A stretch of DNA of 64,000 bases, taken from positions 1-64,000 of the forward strand of contig NZ_FOLN01000001.1 of assembly GCF_900112395.1 (NCBI RefSeq), given 5' to 3'. The stretch comes from Algibacter lectus (GTDB taxonomy: Bacteria > Bacteroidota > Bacteroidia > Flavobacteriales > Flavobacteriaceae). The notes beneath the pieces were generated by a model. It was not told the origin of the DNA, searched no databases, and was given only the letters and a program-made list of their open reading frames with translations. Shown one piece after another: positions 54,698-64,000 of the stretch (the first letter of the stretch is position 1; the number at the start of each line of letters is the position of its first letter). The position numbers and the translations under genes were made by a program.

Positions 54698-56254
54698 TTA
54701 AACTAAATCTGTTTTGTTCGAATTTGAACTTAATTTTGAACCCACTATCGCTGTTATAATTACCACAAGTGCTCCAACTGGAAACCACCAGAAAAAACTA
54801 ATGCCTTCGAGGTGCATCCATGCAATGCCCAAAATGGCTAAAAAAGCACCAATTAAAATGTTTGTAAAAGTCCCTTTCCGCATAAGCGCTAAAAAAGCAA
54901 TACCAATTAAAATACCGTACGCATAACCTGGTACTTTAAAGCCTAAGGCTAACAAACCACCATCTTGAAAAAAGCTAAATCCGTAGGCCAGTAATGCTAA
55001 AATCACACCCCAAGCAATAATGGCTATTTTAGATATTTTAACCACTTTATTTTCGTCCATGGTTTTTAACTTCGGAAAAACTAAAGTTCCAATCCCCATA
55101 ACACTTGTTTGAGAAAGGGCTGTTAAAGCAGAATCTAAGGTCGAAATTCCTGCAGCAAACATGGCCGCAATAATTAAACCTGAAATACCATTAGGCAGCT
55201 CGTTTACCACATAATATGGAAATATCCTGTCTGGCTCCGCACTTATGGACGCTTGAATTAAATCGGATAACGGATTAATATCATAGTAAGCCACTAAACC
55301 GATGCCTACAAAAGCCATAATCCATGTAGTGGCCACGCCAACAACAGAAAAAGCAACGGCCTTTCTTGCTTCTTTTAAATTCTTGCAACATAACGCGCGT
55401 TGCGTAACCACTTGATCGACGGCATTTGAACCAAACTCGAAAAAAGTACATCCTAAAATACCCACCCATAAGGTATATGTTTTATGTGGATCTAAGGATA
55501 AATCCCAAAGTACCAATTTGGCTTTACTATCGGCAATCGCCATCATTTCTCCAAAACCACCAGGAATATCTTCTACTGCATAAAAAAGCGCAAAACAAGC
55601 ACCGAAAATAAAAATCACAAACTGAATAGCATCGGTCCAAACTACCGTTGTAATCCCTCCAATATAGGACCAAACTATAGCAAACAGCGCTATAATACAA
55701 ATACATATTAAAGTACTTTGCCCTGTGATAACACTAAGTACTAAAGCAGTACCTAACAAGCGTACACCTTGACTCATGGTGGCACCAATCATGAAAAAAG
55801 TTCGGGATAACTGACTGACTTTTACACCTAATCTTTTTTGAATAAAATCGTATGGACTGTAAATACCTTCTTCGTAATATTCCTTCAATAATACATAAAC
55901 AAATAGTACGTTTCCTAAAGCAAAACCGATGGTCATTTGCAAATAGGTTAAATTTCCATTCATGGAAAATATAAAAGCTGGAACCGCAATAAAAGTAGCA
56001 ACACTCGTTTTTGTTGCAATTAATGATAAAGACACTGCCCACCAAGGCAAATTATTTCCGCCCTTAAAAAAAGCATCAAGGCCTTTATCTTTATTTTTAA
56101 CTAATTCACCAATAACCGTGGTTCCTAGAAGAAACACAATCAATATAATCCAGTTTAGAGTTGAAAATTTACTTGTGGCAATGCCATTTTCGTCCTGAGC
56201 AAACAAGTTGAAACAACAAAACAAACTAACAAGTATGGCTATTATTTTTTTCAT
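54698..56254 (-). CDS. Sodium:solute symporter (SSS family)
   Basis: A 518-residue inner-membrane symporter with an N-terminal signal-like segment and about 13 helices, as in SLC5-type proteins (LPWWAVSLSLIATKTSVATFIAVPAF, VWSYIGGITTVVWTDAIQFVIF, and LIIAAMFAAGISTLDSALTALS with the sodium-site serines). These carriers import sugars, sugar acids or sialic acid with sodium. It is the inner-membrane transporter of the six-gene operon and probably takes up the product of GH88 and the lyase. Confidence 0.9.
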   Translation of the reverse strand: MKKIIAILVSLFCCFNLFAQDENGIATSKFSTLNWIILIVFLLGTTVIGELVKNKDKGLDAFFKGGNNLPWWAVSLSLIATKTSVATFIAVPAFIFSMNGNLTYLQMTIGFALGNVLFVYVLLKEYYEEGIYSPYDFIQKRLGVKVSQLSRTFFMIGATMSQGVRLLGTALVLSVITGQSTLICICIIALFAIVWSYIGGITTVVWTDAIQFVIFIFGACFALFYAVEDIPGGFGEMMAIADSKAKLVLWDLSLDPHKTYTLWVGILGCTFFEFGSNAVDQVVTQRALCCKNLKEARKAVAFSVVGVATTWIMAFVGIGLVAYYDINPLSDLIQASISAEPDRIFPYYVVNELPNGISGLIIAAMFAAGISTLDSALTALSQTSVMGIGTLVFPKLKTMDENKVVKISKIAIIAWGVILALLAYGFSFFQDGGLLALGFKVPGYAYGILIGIAFLALMRKGTFTNILIGAFLAILGIAWMHLEGISFFWWFPVGALVVIITAIVGSKLSSNSNKTDLV

Positions 56255-56284
56255 TATTAATGAAATTATTTTTTTATTAATGAC

Positions 56285-57037
56285 TTAATTGTTAAGCATT
56301 CCGTATAAGAAGGAAGGATAATTTTCTCCTGTTATTGTTCCCGCTCCAGAAGCTCCAGAACCTTTGGTTAAAGAATCTCCAAAACAAATAATGTATTTAT
56401 ACTTGCCTACTAAATTATTGGTTTTTAAATAACCGAATACATTTTCGGCTATAAGCTTATACCCTATCGGTTTTAAATGCACACCATCTTCTTTATTACT
56501 ATTTTTTAAGTTCCTGATGTAATTATCTTGGTTGTGTTGTGGTAATCCTTTTGCTTTAAAAACACTGTAATTGTCAACAAAGAGGGTTTTATTTTCTTTG
56601 GAAACCGCTCTCATAATTTGTGTTACTTTTTGCAGTTTCACATTAGGCGTATCGGTAAACATGGCTTCATCATGACGTTTAAACAGATAAAGACTATCTA
56701 CTCTTGGAGGTGATATTAATAATACTTGTGCATGCTGCTTTTTAATTTGTGTTACAATTTGTAATAGATTGGATTGATAGTCTGTATACGACACAAATTT
56801 CTTTGAATTCAGCATATCGTTAGTACCTACCATAACAATCACTAAATCTGGTTTTTCGGCTAAAACATCCTTTTCTAATCGACTTAATAAGTTACGTGTA
56901 GTGTTTCCTGCAACTCCTTTATTTTCCATTTTCAAGATGTACTTCTCATTTTTTACAGCTGCTGTTTTACATGCACTAAAGCAAATTATTAATGCCAATA
57001 CTAAGTAAAAAAACTTATTCATATAGGTACTTTTCAT
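56285..57037 (-). CDS. Circularly permuted SGNH/GDSL-type esterase, lipoprotein
   Basis: A 250-residue lipoprotein (lipobox FSAC, Cys23). All four conserved SGNH blocks are present but in rotated order. Block II comes first (NKGVAGNTT, residues 39-47), then block III (GTND, 71-74), then block V with the catalytic Asp/His (DGVHL, 184-188), and last block I with the nucleophile serine (CFGDSLTKGSG, 218-228). In ordinary family members block I is N-terminal. The upstream gene ends nine bases away, so no lost 5' part exists. Acetyl- or other esterase action on the glycan is likely, given GH88 and lyase neighbours. Confidence 0.87.
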   Translation of the reverse strand: MKSTYMNKFFYLVLALIICFSACKTAAVKNEKYILKMENKGVAGNTTRNLLSRLEKDVLAEKPDLVIVMVGTNDMLNSKKFVSYTDYQSNLLQIVTQIKKQHAQVLLISPPRVDSLYLFKRHDEAMFTDTPNVKLQKVTQIMRAVSKENKTLFVDNYSVFKAKGLPQHNQDNYIRNLKNSNKEDGVHLKPIGYKLIAENVFGYLKTNNLVGKYKYIICFGDSLTKGSGASGAGTITGENYPSFLYGMLNN

Positions 57038-57046
57038 TAATTAGAA

Positions 57047-58252
57047 TTACTCTTTATTTTGTTCTAATTGCTTCAACCTCAATAAGGCCTCCATAAAATA
57101 ATAATCCGCATAAATAATAGGCACATCGATTTCTGAATTTTTAGGGTGATGTCCCGTTGAATGCAGTAACAATGCTTGATTGTTATTTTTACTTAGATAT
57201 GCATCGGAAGAAAGAATATCTATAAAACGCTTAGCTGCATTAAAGTAAGTTTCTTTTAATTCCGCATCTTTAACCAAGCTTGAAAGATCCAATAAACCAC
57301 AAGCTGCAACGGCAGCCGCGGAAGCATCTTTAGGTGCATTTGGAATTTTAGGATCGTCGAAATCCCAAAACGGAATACCATCTTCAGGTAAACGTTCTAA
57401 AAATTTATCGGCAAGACCAATGGCAGTGTTTAAGAAATCTTCTCGACCTGTTTCTCTGTAAGTGAAAGCAAACCCATAAATACCCCAAGTTTGTCCTCTG
57501 GCCCACATAGAATCATCGGCATAACCTTGATGTGCTACACCACGAATAAATGCACCTGTTTTATCATCAAAAGCCCCTAAATGATAGGTTGAATAATCTG
57601 GACGCACCAAATACTTCATACTCACCTCTGCATGGCTCTCTGCAATATCATAGAGCCTTTTTGAACCTCCATTTCTAGCCGCCCAAAACAGTAACTCTAA
57701 ATTAATCATATTATCAATAATGGTATTGTGAGGGTATTGTGGTTTCATTGGCCAAGAGTGTATAGAGCCAACAATCGGGTTGTACAAAGTTGCTAAAGTA
57801 TCGGCAGCAGCTAACATTACTTTTTTATATTCTGGGTTACCCGTAAGCCTATAGCCATTACCGTAGCTGTTATAAATTTGAAAACCAATATCATGATCCA
57901 AAGCCTTACTATAGGCAATAGTTTTTAGTGATGCCGTGAAATTTTGGGCTGCCAGCTTTAAATCTTCATCTCCAGAAAACTCGTAAGCATACCAAAGCAC
58001 GCCAGGCCAAAAACCACTGCACCAATCTTTAACGCCTACTTGCTCCCATTTGGAGTGATTTTTAGAAATACTACGAGGAAAACTATCGAATGTTTTTAGA
58101 TCTTTTAAAGCCTCTTTTACTTTTATTGTATTAGAATTTAATATCTCATCAATATGTTTAACATCTTTCTCTTTTTTTACTGAAGAACAACTTACGATTA
58201 GCATTGTAAAGCCTAAAATGAAAATGTTCACTTTAAAAAATTTCATATACAT
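57047..58252 (-). CDS. GH88 unsaturated glucuronyl hydrolase
   Basis: A 401-residue lipoprotein (LIVSC, Cys22; start could also be the Met at residue 3). GH88 enzymes remove the 4,5-unsaturated uronate that lyases leave at the non-reducing end, by hydrating the double bond. The (alpha/alpha)6 barrel carries acid residues Asp119/Asp121 in ALDHDIGFQ and Asp180 in TIIDNMINLELLFWA, matching the catalytic Asp positions of Bacillus UGL, plus RGQTWGIYGFAFTY. It is first in the six-gene operon and pairs logically with the heparinase-type lyase. Confidence 0.93.
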   Translation of the reverse strand: MYMKFFKVNIFILGFTMLIVSCSSVKKEKDVKHIDEILNSNTIKVKEALKDLKTFDSFPRSISKNHSKWEQVGVKDWCSGFWPGVLWYAYEFSGDEDLKLAAQNFTASLKTIAYSKALDHDIGFQIYNSYGNGYRLTGNPEYKKVMLAAADTLATLYNPIVGSIHSWPMKPQYPHNTIIDNMINLELLFWAARNGGSKRLYDIAESHAEVSMKYLVRPDYSTYHLGAFDDKTGAFIRGVAHQGYADDSMWARGQTWGIYGFAFTYRETGREDFLNTAIGLADKFLERLPEDGIPFWDFDDPKIPNAPKDASAAAVAACGLLDLSSLVKDAELKETYFNAAKRFIDILSSDAYLSKNNNQALLLHSTGHHPKNSEIDVPIIYADYYFMEALLRLKQLEQNKE

Positions 58253-58535
58253 TAATTTAAAATTCTTGTTTAAAACTTCCTTTTAAGAATGTATTTTTTG
58301 AATACCCTTTCCGGAAGAAACACAAAGCATATTGCATGTGTGCTTTACAATAGTAAAGAGATTTAATATTGAAGAATATAAATTATTGCTCTAATGATAG
58401 TAATTATTACCCAAATAGCCAAAATCTAACAATTACAAGGCCTTAGAGTATATGTAACAGCTAATTAATGTAGTAAAAAACATATAAACAAGCTATAAAC
58501 ACGAGTAATTAGACAACTTTTTAAATAACAAAATG

Positions 58536-61500
58536 TTATTTATTTTCGTGGTTATCAATATATTCTTTTGGAGTTACTTTAAATTCTGCTTTAAAACTTT
58601 TACCGAAATAGGTTGAAGAATTAAAACCAGCTTTGTATGCAATTTCCTTAACTGTAAAGCTACCCTGAAGTAATAATTCCGCAGCATACTTCAAGCGGAT
58701 TACTCTAATAAAGCCGCTAGGATTTTGGCCGGTTATAGATTGAATTTTTCTAAAAAACTGAGACTTACCAAGACCTATTTCTTTTAAAATATCAGCAATT
58801 TTAAAATCGGGATTACTTATATTTTCTAATACAATTTTTGTGGCCTTCTCGATAAAAGCTTCATCTAAAGAATTTGTTGTCAATTCTTTTGAAGGCAGTA
58901 TAGCACCAAGTTTAGAGAATTTTTGTTTTAACCTTTCTTTAGTATCTAAAAGATTTTTTATTCTAGCTTTTAGCACTGTAATTCTAAAAGGTTTTGATAC
59001 ATAAGCATCTGCGCCTTGATTAAAACCAGATATTAAATCTTCTTCCCTGCTTCTCGCAGTTAATAAAATTATAGGAATATGGCATGTTTCAAACTCCGTT
59101 TTTAATGTTTTACACATTTCAAAACCATCCATTTTTGGCATCATTACATCACTAATAATAATGTCTGGATAATGCTTCAAAACCATTTCTAAACCTTTTT
59201 TTCCGTTAACGGCTTCTTTTACAATGTAATGATCGCTTAAATCATCTTTTAAATGTGCCCTCAGCTCACTATTATCTTCTACAATTAATATGGTTTGCTT
59301 TTTAGCATTCAGAGTTTCAGGTTGTAATTTTTCGGTTGGTAATGTTATATCGGAAGTAAGCATATCGTACTCTACAGCCTTCATTGAGTTTATTAAAAAT
59401 TCGTTCTTAACATTTTCAACCACTTCTTCTCTACCATTTATATCTAAAGGAATAGCAACTATAAATTTAGAGCCTTTTTTAAGTTTACTTTTTACAGTAA
59501 TAGTACCCTCATGCATTTCAACTAATGCTTTAGTAAAGTTTAATCCAATACCAGTACCCGACTTAGTAGCATCTAAACTAGAAAAGCGTGAAAACACTTG
59601 CTCTTGTTGCTCCTTATCCATACCAACACCGCTATCTTTAATCACAATCTCTACAAAATCGCCGCGTTGTTTCTGTTTTTTAAACACACCTGAAACACGA
59701 TTTTCTTGAGTTAAACTTGCTATATTAACGCTTATACTCCCGCCACGATCGGTAAATTTAATGGCATTAGAAATTAAATTGGTTATTATTTTTTCGAGTT
59801 TATCGAAATCAAAAAGAGATATTATTTCTTCGGAAGAAGATACAAACTGATAGTCTATCTGTTTTTTTTCAGCTAAACCCTTAAATAAATCAAAGATAGA
59901 TTCACTAAACTTTACGATATCGCCTTTTTCTAATTGTAAAGGCGCCATTCCTGCATCCATTTTTCGGTAATCTAAAAGCTGATTTACCAAGTGTAAAAGG
60001 CGTCTAGCACTACGCTGTGCTGATAAAGCAGAAGATTTTACAACGGCAGACTCATTTAAATTAACCAATATTTTTTCTAGCGGATTTAAGATCAAAGTAA
60101 GCGGTGTTCTAAACTCATGCGATACATTTATAAAAAACTGAAGTTTCATGGCGTCGAGATTTCGCTCCTGAGATTCTTGAATACGGGCACTATAAAGCCT
60201 CATAAAGAACAAAATAAGTCCAGTTATTAGCACTAAATAAATAAGATAAGCCCACCATGTTTTCCATAAAGGAGGTAAAATGTCTATGCGTATTAATGCC
60301 GATTCGCTTTTTTCCCATGCACGATCTACAGACGCTAAAACTTCAAATGTGTAACTACCCGGTAATAAATTAGCCTGATTAACCACGCGTGAACTCTCAA
60401 CAGTTACAAAATTATCATCTATGCCATGCATTTTGTAGGCATACCTAACATGATCTGGATTATTATAAAAAAGCGCTTCAAACTCAAACGAAATATAATT
60501 CTCGTCATGCTTTAGCTCTATATATTTTGTTTGAGAAATGTCTTTAGTTAAAAGCACTCTACCATTTACAGAATCGCCATAATTTATCTGTTTATTATTT
60601 AAACGAAACCCTGTTATTTTTGGCTTTAAAACTTCTGCAGACTTTAAATTGATGCTTTTAGGATTAAAAATATTAAAACCATTAATGCCTCCCGCTATTA
60701 GTTTACCATCCGTAGTTTTATCTATAGACTTACTTTGAAACTCTGCGCCTTGTATACCATCGTGCGTATTGAAGTTTTTAATTTGATCTGTTTTAGTGTT
60801 AATAAATGACAGACCATTTTTTGTAGTTGCCCACAAATTCCCATCATTATCCTCCGCCAAACCAACAACAAAATTATTAGGCAGTCCGTTTGCCGATGCA
60901 TATGCTTTTACAACTTTTAAATTGCTATCTAATTTAAAAACACCATTGTCCGTACCTAACCAAATGTTGTGTAAAACATCTTCGGTGATATAATTTATTT
61001 TCTGCCCTGCAACACCTTTTTCTTTTACTTCGAAAACGTCTAGCATCTTTGGTATAAACTCGCTGAGAGCATTTAAGTCTAGAATATTCAAACCTAAATT
61101 GGTTCCGATAAGTAATCTGTTTTTAGAATCAATAAATAGTGTATAAATGTTATTACTCGCTAAGTTATTTTTATAACTATGAAACGTTTTATTTTTCGGG
61201 TTATAAATATTTAGACCTTCACTTTTTAGCCCTAACCAAATACGCTGATCAGCATCTTCAATCCCAGTCCATACTGAATTTTGTCCAATAGTTAAGCTAT
61301 CGTTTTCATCATGTAGAAACCTTTCAAACTCGTAATTTTCAGTGTTAAACTTATTTAAACCACCATCGAAAGTACAAACCCAAATATCTTGATTAGAATC
61401 TTCAAAAGTGTATAATATTTTGTTTGAACTTAATGCATTATTAGCTTTAGGATTTTGTGCAAAGTTTTTGAAAGTATTAGTTTTTGGATTGTATAAATCT

Positions 61501-62684
61501 AAACCTCCATTGTAAACCCCTAACCAAATTCTTTCTTTAGAATCTTGTAAAACCGATTGTACAATTTTTTCACTCAGCCCCTTTGGGTTATTAGGTTGAT
61601 AATAGTGATGCCCAAAAGAGTTTTTAGACGGATCCAATTTACTCACACCTTTATCGTAGCTACCAATCCAGAAAACGCCATTATAATCTTGAAATATTTT
61701 TGAAGGCTGATTGTTCGGTAATGAAAACGGATCGAACGGATTGTTAACTATGCTTTGCTCTAGTTTTCCTTCTTGTTTATTGTATAACAACAAACCATGC
61801 CCATCCGTAGAAATCCAAATAATTCCGTTTTCATCTTGATAAAAATCTTGTATTGGCGCTTTGTTTTTAACAATAGAAATGTGATTAAAACTATTACTTC
61901 TAGGATTCCAAAGTATTAAATTAGAAACATCATTACCAATCCAAAAATCGCCATCTTTATCTATAAAAACTCGTTTAGAGATATGGTTTAGCTCATAAAA
62001 GCGTTTGTTTTCTATTAAAACCCTTTCAAAATTATTTTTAACCTTATTATATTTATTTAAATAAGACCCATTTGTACTCAGCCAAATGTTGTTATTCTTA
62101 TCTTTTAAAACCACGTTAACGTAGTTATTATCTATAGAATTCTTGTTGTCTTCGTTATGTTGAAACGTATTAATTTTTAAGTTAGATGCGTTAACATCAT
62201 TATCTTTTAAGTCAATTTTTACCGCGCCTTTATTGGTCGCTACCCAAATGGTGTTTTTAACATCATCAAACAATAATTTATTTATAACCTCATTGGTGTT
62301 TGAGGTTAAAGATTCACTTTCAAAAATATTAACGCGAGAAAATTGCTGAGTGTTTTTGTTTAAAATATTGAGTCCGTTATTGGTACCAATCCATAAATTA
62401 CCACTTTTATCTTCTGTAATGGTATTAATCCTGATGTTGCTAATAGAAGTAGAATCGTTAAGATTTGGTCTAAAGACCTCAAAACCATATCCGTTATATT
62501 TATTTAAACCATCAATAGTACCAAACCACAGATAACCATCTTGATCCTGAAATATCTCGGAACATGTGCTACTAGAAAGTCCATCTATCTTATCTAAATT
62601 CTCAAATTTTAAATTATTGAATTGAGCTAGAGCTGAAAATGAAATAAAAAGAGAAACTAATGCAAAATATAATCTCAAATTCAT
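58536..62684 (-). CDS. Hybrid two-component system (HTCS) regulator
   Basis: A 1382-residue sensor and transcription factor in one chain. Signal peptide, then two seven-bladed propellers of the reg_prop type (about 25-680: SEIFQDQDGYLWFGTIDGLNKYNGYGF and many FWIGxx units), a Y_Y_Y domain (about 720-790), a membrane helix (about 812-832), a kinase with phospho-His856 in NVSHEFRTPL, an HATPase (LISNAIKFTDRGG, GTGIGLNFTKALVE), a receiver with Asp1179 in IIISDVMMPKMDG, and AraC-type HTH at the end. In Bacteroidota such proteins sense oligosaccharides in the periplasm and switch on adjacent glycan genes; the six genes downstream are the likely targets. Confidence 0.96.
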   Translation of the reverse strand: MNLRLYFALVSLFISFSALAQFNNLKFENLDKIDGLSSSTCSEIFQDQDGYLWFGTIDGLNKYNGYGFEVFRPNLNDSTSISNIRINTITEDKSGNLWIGTNNGLNILNKNTQQFSRVNIFESESLTSNTNEVINKLLFDDVKNTIWVATNKGAVKIDLKDNDVNASNLKINTFQHNEDNKNSIDNNYVNVVLKDKNNNIWLSTNGSYLNKYNKVKNNFERVLIENKRFYELNHISKRVFIDKDGDFWIGNDVSNLILWNPRSNSFNHISIVKNKAPIQDFYQDENGIIWISTDGHGLLLYNKQEGKLEQSIVNNPFDPFSLPNNQPSKIFQDYNGVFWIGSYDKGVSKLDPSKNSFGHHYYQPNNPKGLSEKIVQSVLQDSKERIWLGVYNGGLDLYNPKTNTFKNFAQNPKANNALSSNKILYTFEDSNQDIWVCTFDGGLNKFNTENYEFERFLHDENDSLTIGQNSVWTGIEDADQRIWLGLKSEGLNIYNPKNKTFHSYKNNLASNNIYTLFIDSKNRLLIGTNLGLNILDLNALSEFIPKMLDVFEVKEKGVAGQKINYITEDVLHNIWLGTDNGVFKLDSNLKVVKAYASANGLPNNFVVGLAEDNDGNLWATTKNGLSFINTKTDQIKNFNTHDGIQGAEFQSKSIDKTTDGKLIAGGINGFNIFNPKSINLKSAEVLKPKITGFRLNNKQINYGDSVNGRVLLTKDISQTKYIELKHDENYISFEFEALFYNNPDHVRYAYKMHGIDDNFVTVESSRVVNQANLLPGSYTFEVLASVDRAWEKSESALIRIDILPPLWKTWWAYLIYLVLITGLILFFMRLYSARIQESQERNLDAMKLQFFINVSHEFRTPLTLILNPLEKILVNLNESAVVKSSALSAQRSARRLLHLVNQLLDYRKMDAGMAPLQLEKGDIVKFSESIFDLFKGLAEKKQIDYQFVSSSEEIISLFDFDKLEKIITNLISNAIKFTDRGGSISVNIASLTQENRVSGVFKKQKQRGDFVEIVIKDSGVGMDKEQQEQVFSRFSSLDATKSGTGIGLNFTKALVEMHEGTITVKSKLKKGSKFIVAIPLDINGREEVVENVKNEFLINSMKAVEYDMLTSDITLPTEKLQPETLNAKKQTILIVEDNSELRAHLKDDLSDHYIVKEAVNGKKGLEMVLKHYPDIIISDVMMPKMDGFEMCKTLKTEFETCHIPIILLTARSREEDLISGFNQGADAYVSKPFRITVLKARIKNLLDTKERLKQKFSKLGAILPSKELTTNSLDEAFIEKATKIVLENISNPDFKIADILKEIGLGKSQFFRKIQSITGQNPSGFIRVIRLKYAAELLLQGSFTVKEIAYKAGFNSSTYFGKSFKAEFKVTPKEYIDNHENK

Positions 62685-62829
62685 TTATTTTATTTGGTTT
62701 GATGCTTTTGGTTTGTTTAATTTATGATACAAACTTAAATAAATTAACCGGTTTTTTAAAGATGATAGTTTAAACTGGCTACTAAGTCTCGTTTGCATTA
62801 TTTAGTAGCCAATATAAAATGTAATCTAT

Positions 62830-64000
62830 TTAATTTTTAACTATCTTCTCGGTTATAACAACGCCATTATTTTTAAGAGAAACAAAATAAACACCTCGAT
62901 TTAAATAAGTAACATCGAATGATTTATTATTATTCTCAACTTTAGTTTGAAGTAATAATTTACCAAGCATATCATGAATTTCTAAAACACTGCCCTGGCT
63001 ATTTGTTACAGTAAATACATCAATCACTGGATTTGGATACATAGACATTAAAGCATTATTTCCCTCTTCTACAGATAGAGAAATATTATTGTAAAGTCTA
63101 AACCAATTAAAGTTTGCTAAAGTTGTGTTGGCCTGACCATTAAAAACCAAAAATACCTCATGAGTCCCAGAAACATGCTCTAAAGTAGCCGAACTTGCTT
63201 TCCAATTTTGCGAACCCCCTGTTGTTTCGCTAACATCTATAGTGCCAATTAAAGTACCATTATCACTATCGAGTCTAATTTCTACAAACGTATCTTTAGT
63301 TGAAGATTTCCCAATTGCAACCTCAGCCTCATTAATACTATTTTCATCAAAATTGAAAACTCCATAATTTAAAAAATCCCCCTTTTGAATACCTCCAACA
63401 TAAGAACCTCCTTCTGATGCTGATTTAATCTCAACGCCTTGGCTATCACAATAATCTTCTGCATTTATTTGAGAATTTGCAACTATAGTACCACACGCAT
63501 CAACCTCATCTTGATTACTAATTAAGTTTACTGTAAAATTATTTAATTCAAAAGCATTATCTACACCATTAAAATAAATTTTTAGAGCTTGTACACCTTT
63601 TGTTAAGGTTACATTACTTGCTACGGTAAAATCCTTCCAATCGTTTAATCCTATAGAATGAGCCCCTCCAAAAGGAACAACAACATCGGTTGTTACATCT
63701 ACTCCTCCAATATTAAATTTTATAGTACCATTGGCATTAACTGATGCATATCTTATTAAAATATCATAAGTTCCATTATTAGGAATGTTTACCGTATACG
63801 TAAGCCATTCGCCCGATGCAATATCTGTTACATTATATCCACCTTCCGAGCATTCTTTTAGATCTACATTTTCATCAGTACGGTAGTTATTTCCAGAATT
63901 CCCGATAGATATATCATGATATATACGATTTTCACCACTTACTGTTGAATAATCAAAATTCTCTGCTTCTACCGTCATAGGTAAACCATTCATATTATAA
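62830..64000 (-). CDS. Secreted glycan-active protein, C-terminal part (CBM6-CBM6-T9SS)
   Basis: The frame is still open at base 64000: the two codons before the Met at 63993 are TAT and AAT, not stops. So this is the 3' part of a longer gene. The visible 389 residues hold one CBM6-like module (VEAENFDY to NFTVNLI, ending near residue 155), a second CBM6 (NAEDYCDSQGVEI to NFNWFRLY), and a type A T9SS sorting domain (SMYPNPVIDVFTVT, then GVYFVSLKNNGVVITEKIVKN). The missing N-terminal part probably carries a glycoside hydrolase or lyase domain. It is exported and attached to the cell surface by T9SS. Confidence 0.85.
   Translation of the reverse strand, partial: YNMNGLPMTVEAENFDYSTVSGENRIYHDISIGNSGNNYRTDENVDLKECSEGGYNVTDIASGEWLTYTVNIPNNGTYDILIRYASVNANGTIKFNIGGVDVTTDVVVPFGGAHSIGLNDWKDFTVASNVTLTKGVQALKIYFNGVDNAFELNNFTVNLISNQDEVDACGTIVANSQINAEDYCDSQGVEIKSASEGGSYVGGIQKGDFLNYGVFNFDENSINEAEVAIGKSSTKDTFVEIRLDSDNGTLIGTIDVSETTGGSQNWKASSATLEHVSGTHEVFLVFNGQANTTLANFNWFRLYNNISLSVEEGNNALMSMYPNPVIDVFTVTNSQGSVLEIHDMLGKLLLQTKVENNNKSFDVTYLNRGVYFVSLKNNGVVITEKIVKN

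Noticed and set aside
56285-57037. Truncated or frameshifted SGNH gene
   Set aside because: All four blocks are present in one frame, with a lipoprotein signal and only nine bases to the upstream gene; the order is rotated rather than incomplete.
63991-63993. ATG as the true start of the CBM6 protein
   Set aside because: The frame stays open to the window edge, no signal peptide follows the Met, and the protein opens directly in a CBM6 module, so the gene continues beyond 64000.

Overview
The window comes from a marine-type member of the Flavobacteriaceae (Bacteroidota). The support is low GC, type IX secretion (T9SS) sorting domains, SusC/SusD pairs, hybrid two-component regulators, SPI/SPII-exported glycan enzymes and Bacteroidota-type promoters (TAnnTTTG -7 boxes). 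No taxon below family can be fixed from the sequence alone.

Layout. (1) 1-3.3 kb is an accessory island: the N-terminal end of an IS1182-type transposase, then four small genes (one clearly SMI1/KNR4, immunity-like) separated by long spacers with nested hairpins and a recurrent CGTTGTGC-like boundary before each gene, resembling a cassette array. (2) 3.4-5.5 kb holds two exported proteins. (3) 5.6-16.1 kb is core: ankyrin protein plus katG, then tpx-dgkA-ftsK-lolA-lptF/G-ribB; the ribB product carries a degenerate GTP cyclohydrolase II domain. (4) 16.2-24.1 kb is a five-gene operon of secreted proteins (T9SS cargo, YadA-head-like repeats, lipoprotein) beneath a TPR-type hybrid histidine kinase. 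Identical 35-bp palindromic terminators lie on both sides. (5) 24.2-26.5 kb has a KdnA-like aminotransferase, a structured interspersed element, a nitroreductase and tRNA-Ser(UGA).

(6) 26.7-64 kb is a glycan-utilisation island, entirely on the minus strand, starting just after the tRNA. Transcription units: GntR(FCD)-SDR-FucU; SusC-SusD; PL7-(GntK::Gnd fusion)-Nramp-fold transporter-PL7; a four-gene unit of DUF1592 cytochrome c-type protein, Tat-exported DUF1552 protein, FucP-type MFS permease and PQQ-like propeller lipoprotein; a six-gene unit of GH88, a circularly permuted SGNH esterase, SSS symporter, FAD oxidoreductase, heparinase II/III lyase and GH95-like hydrolase; an HTCS regulator; and the 3' part of a CBM6-CBM6-T9SS protein that runs off the window.

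The first three units share tandem TGGT-N2-ACCA operators with 13-bp periodicity, so they form one GntR regulon. The lyases and GH88 point to a uronic-acid polysaccharide. The sugar-acid end is unusual: instead of KdgK/Eda there is a fused gluconokinase/6-phosphogluconate dehydrogenase, a non-canonical Nramp-like transporter and a nearby periplasmic redox set. I infer an oxidative, gluconate-type branch of glycan catabolism. This is a hypothesis, not something the sequence proves.
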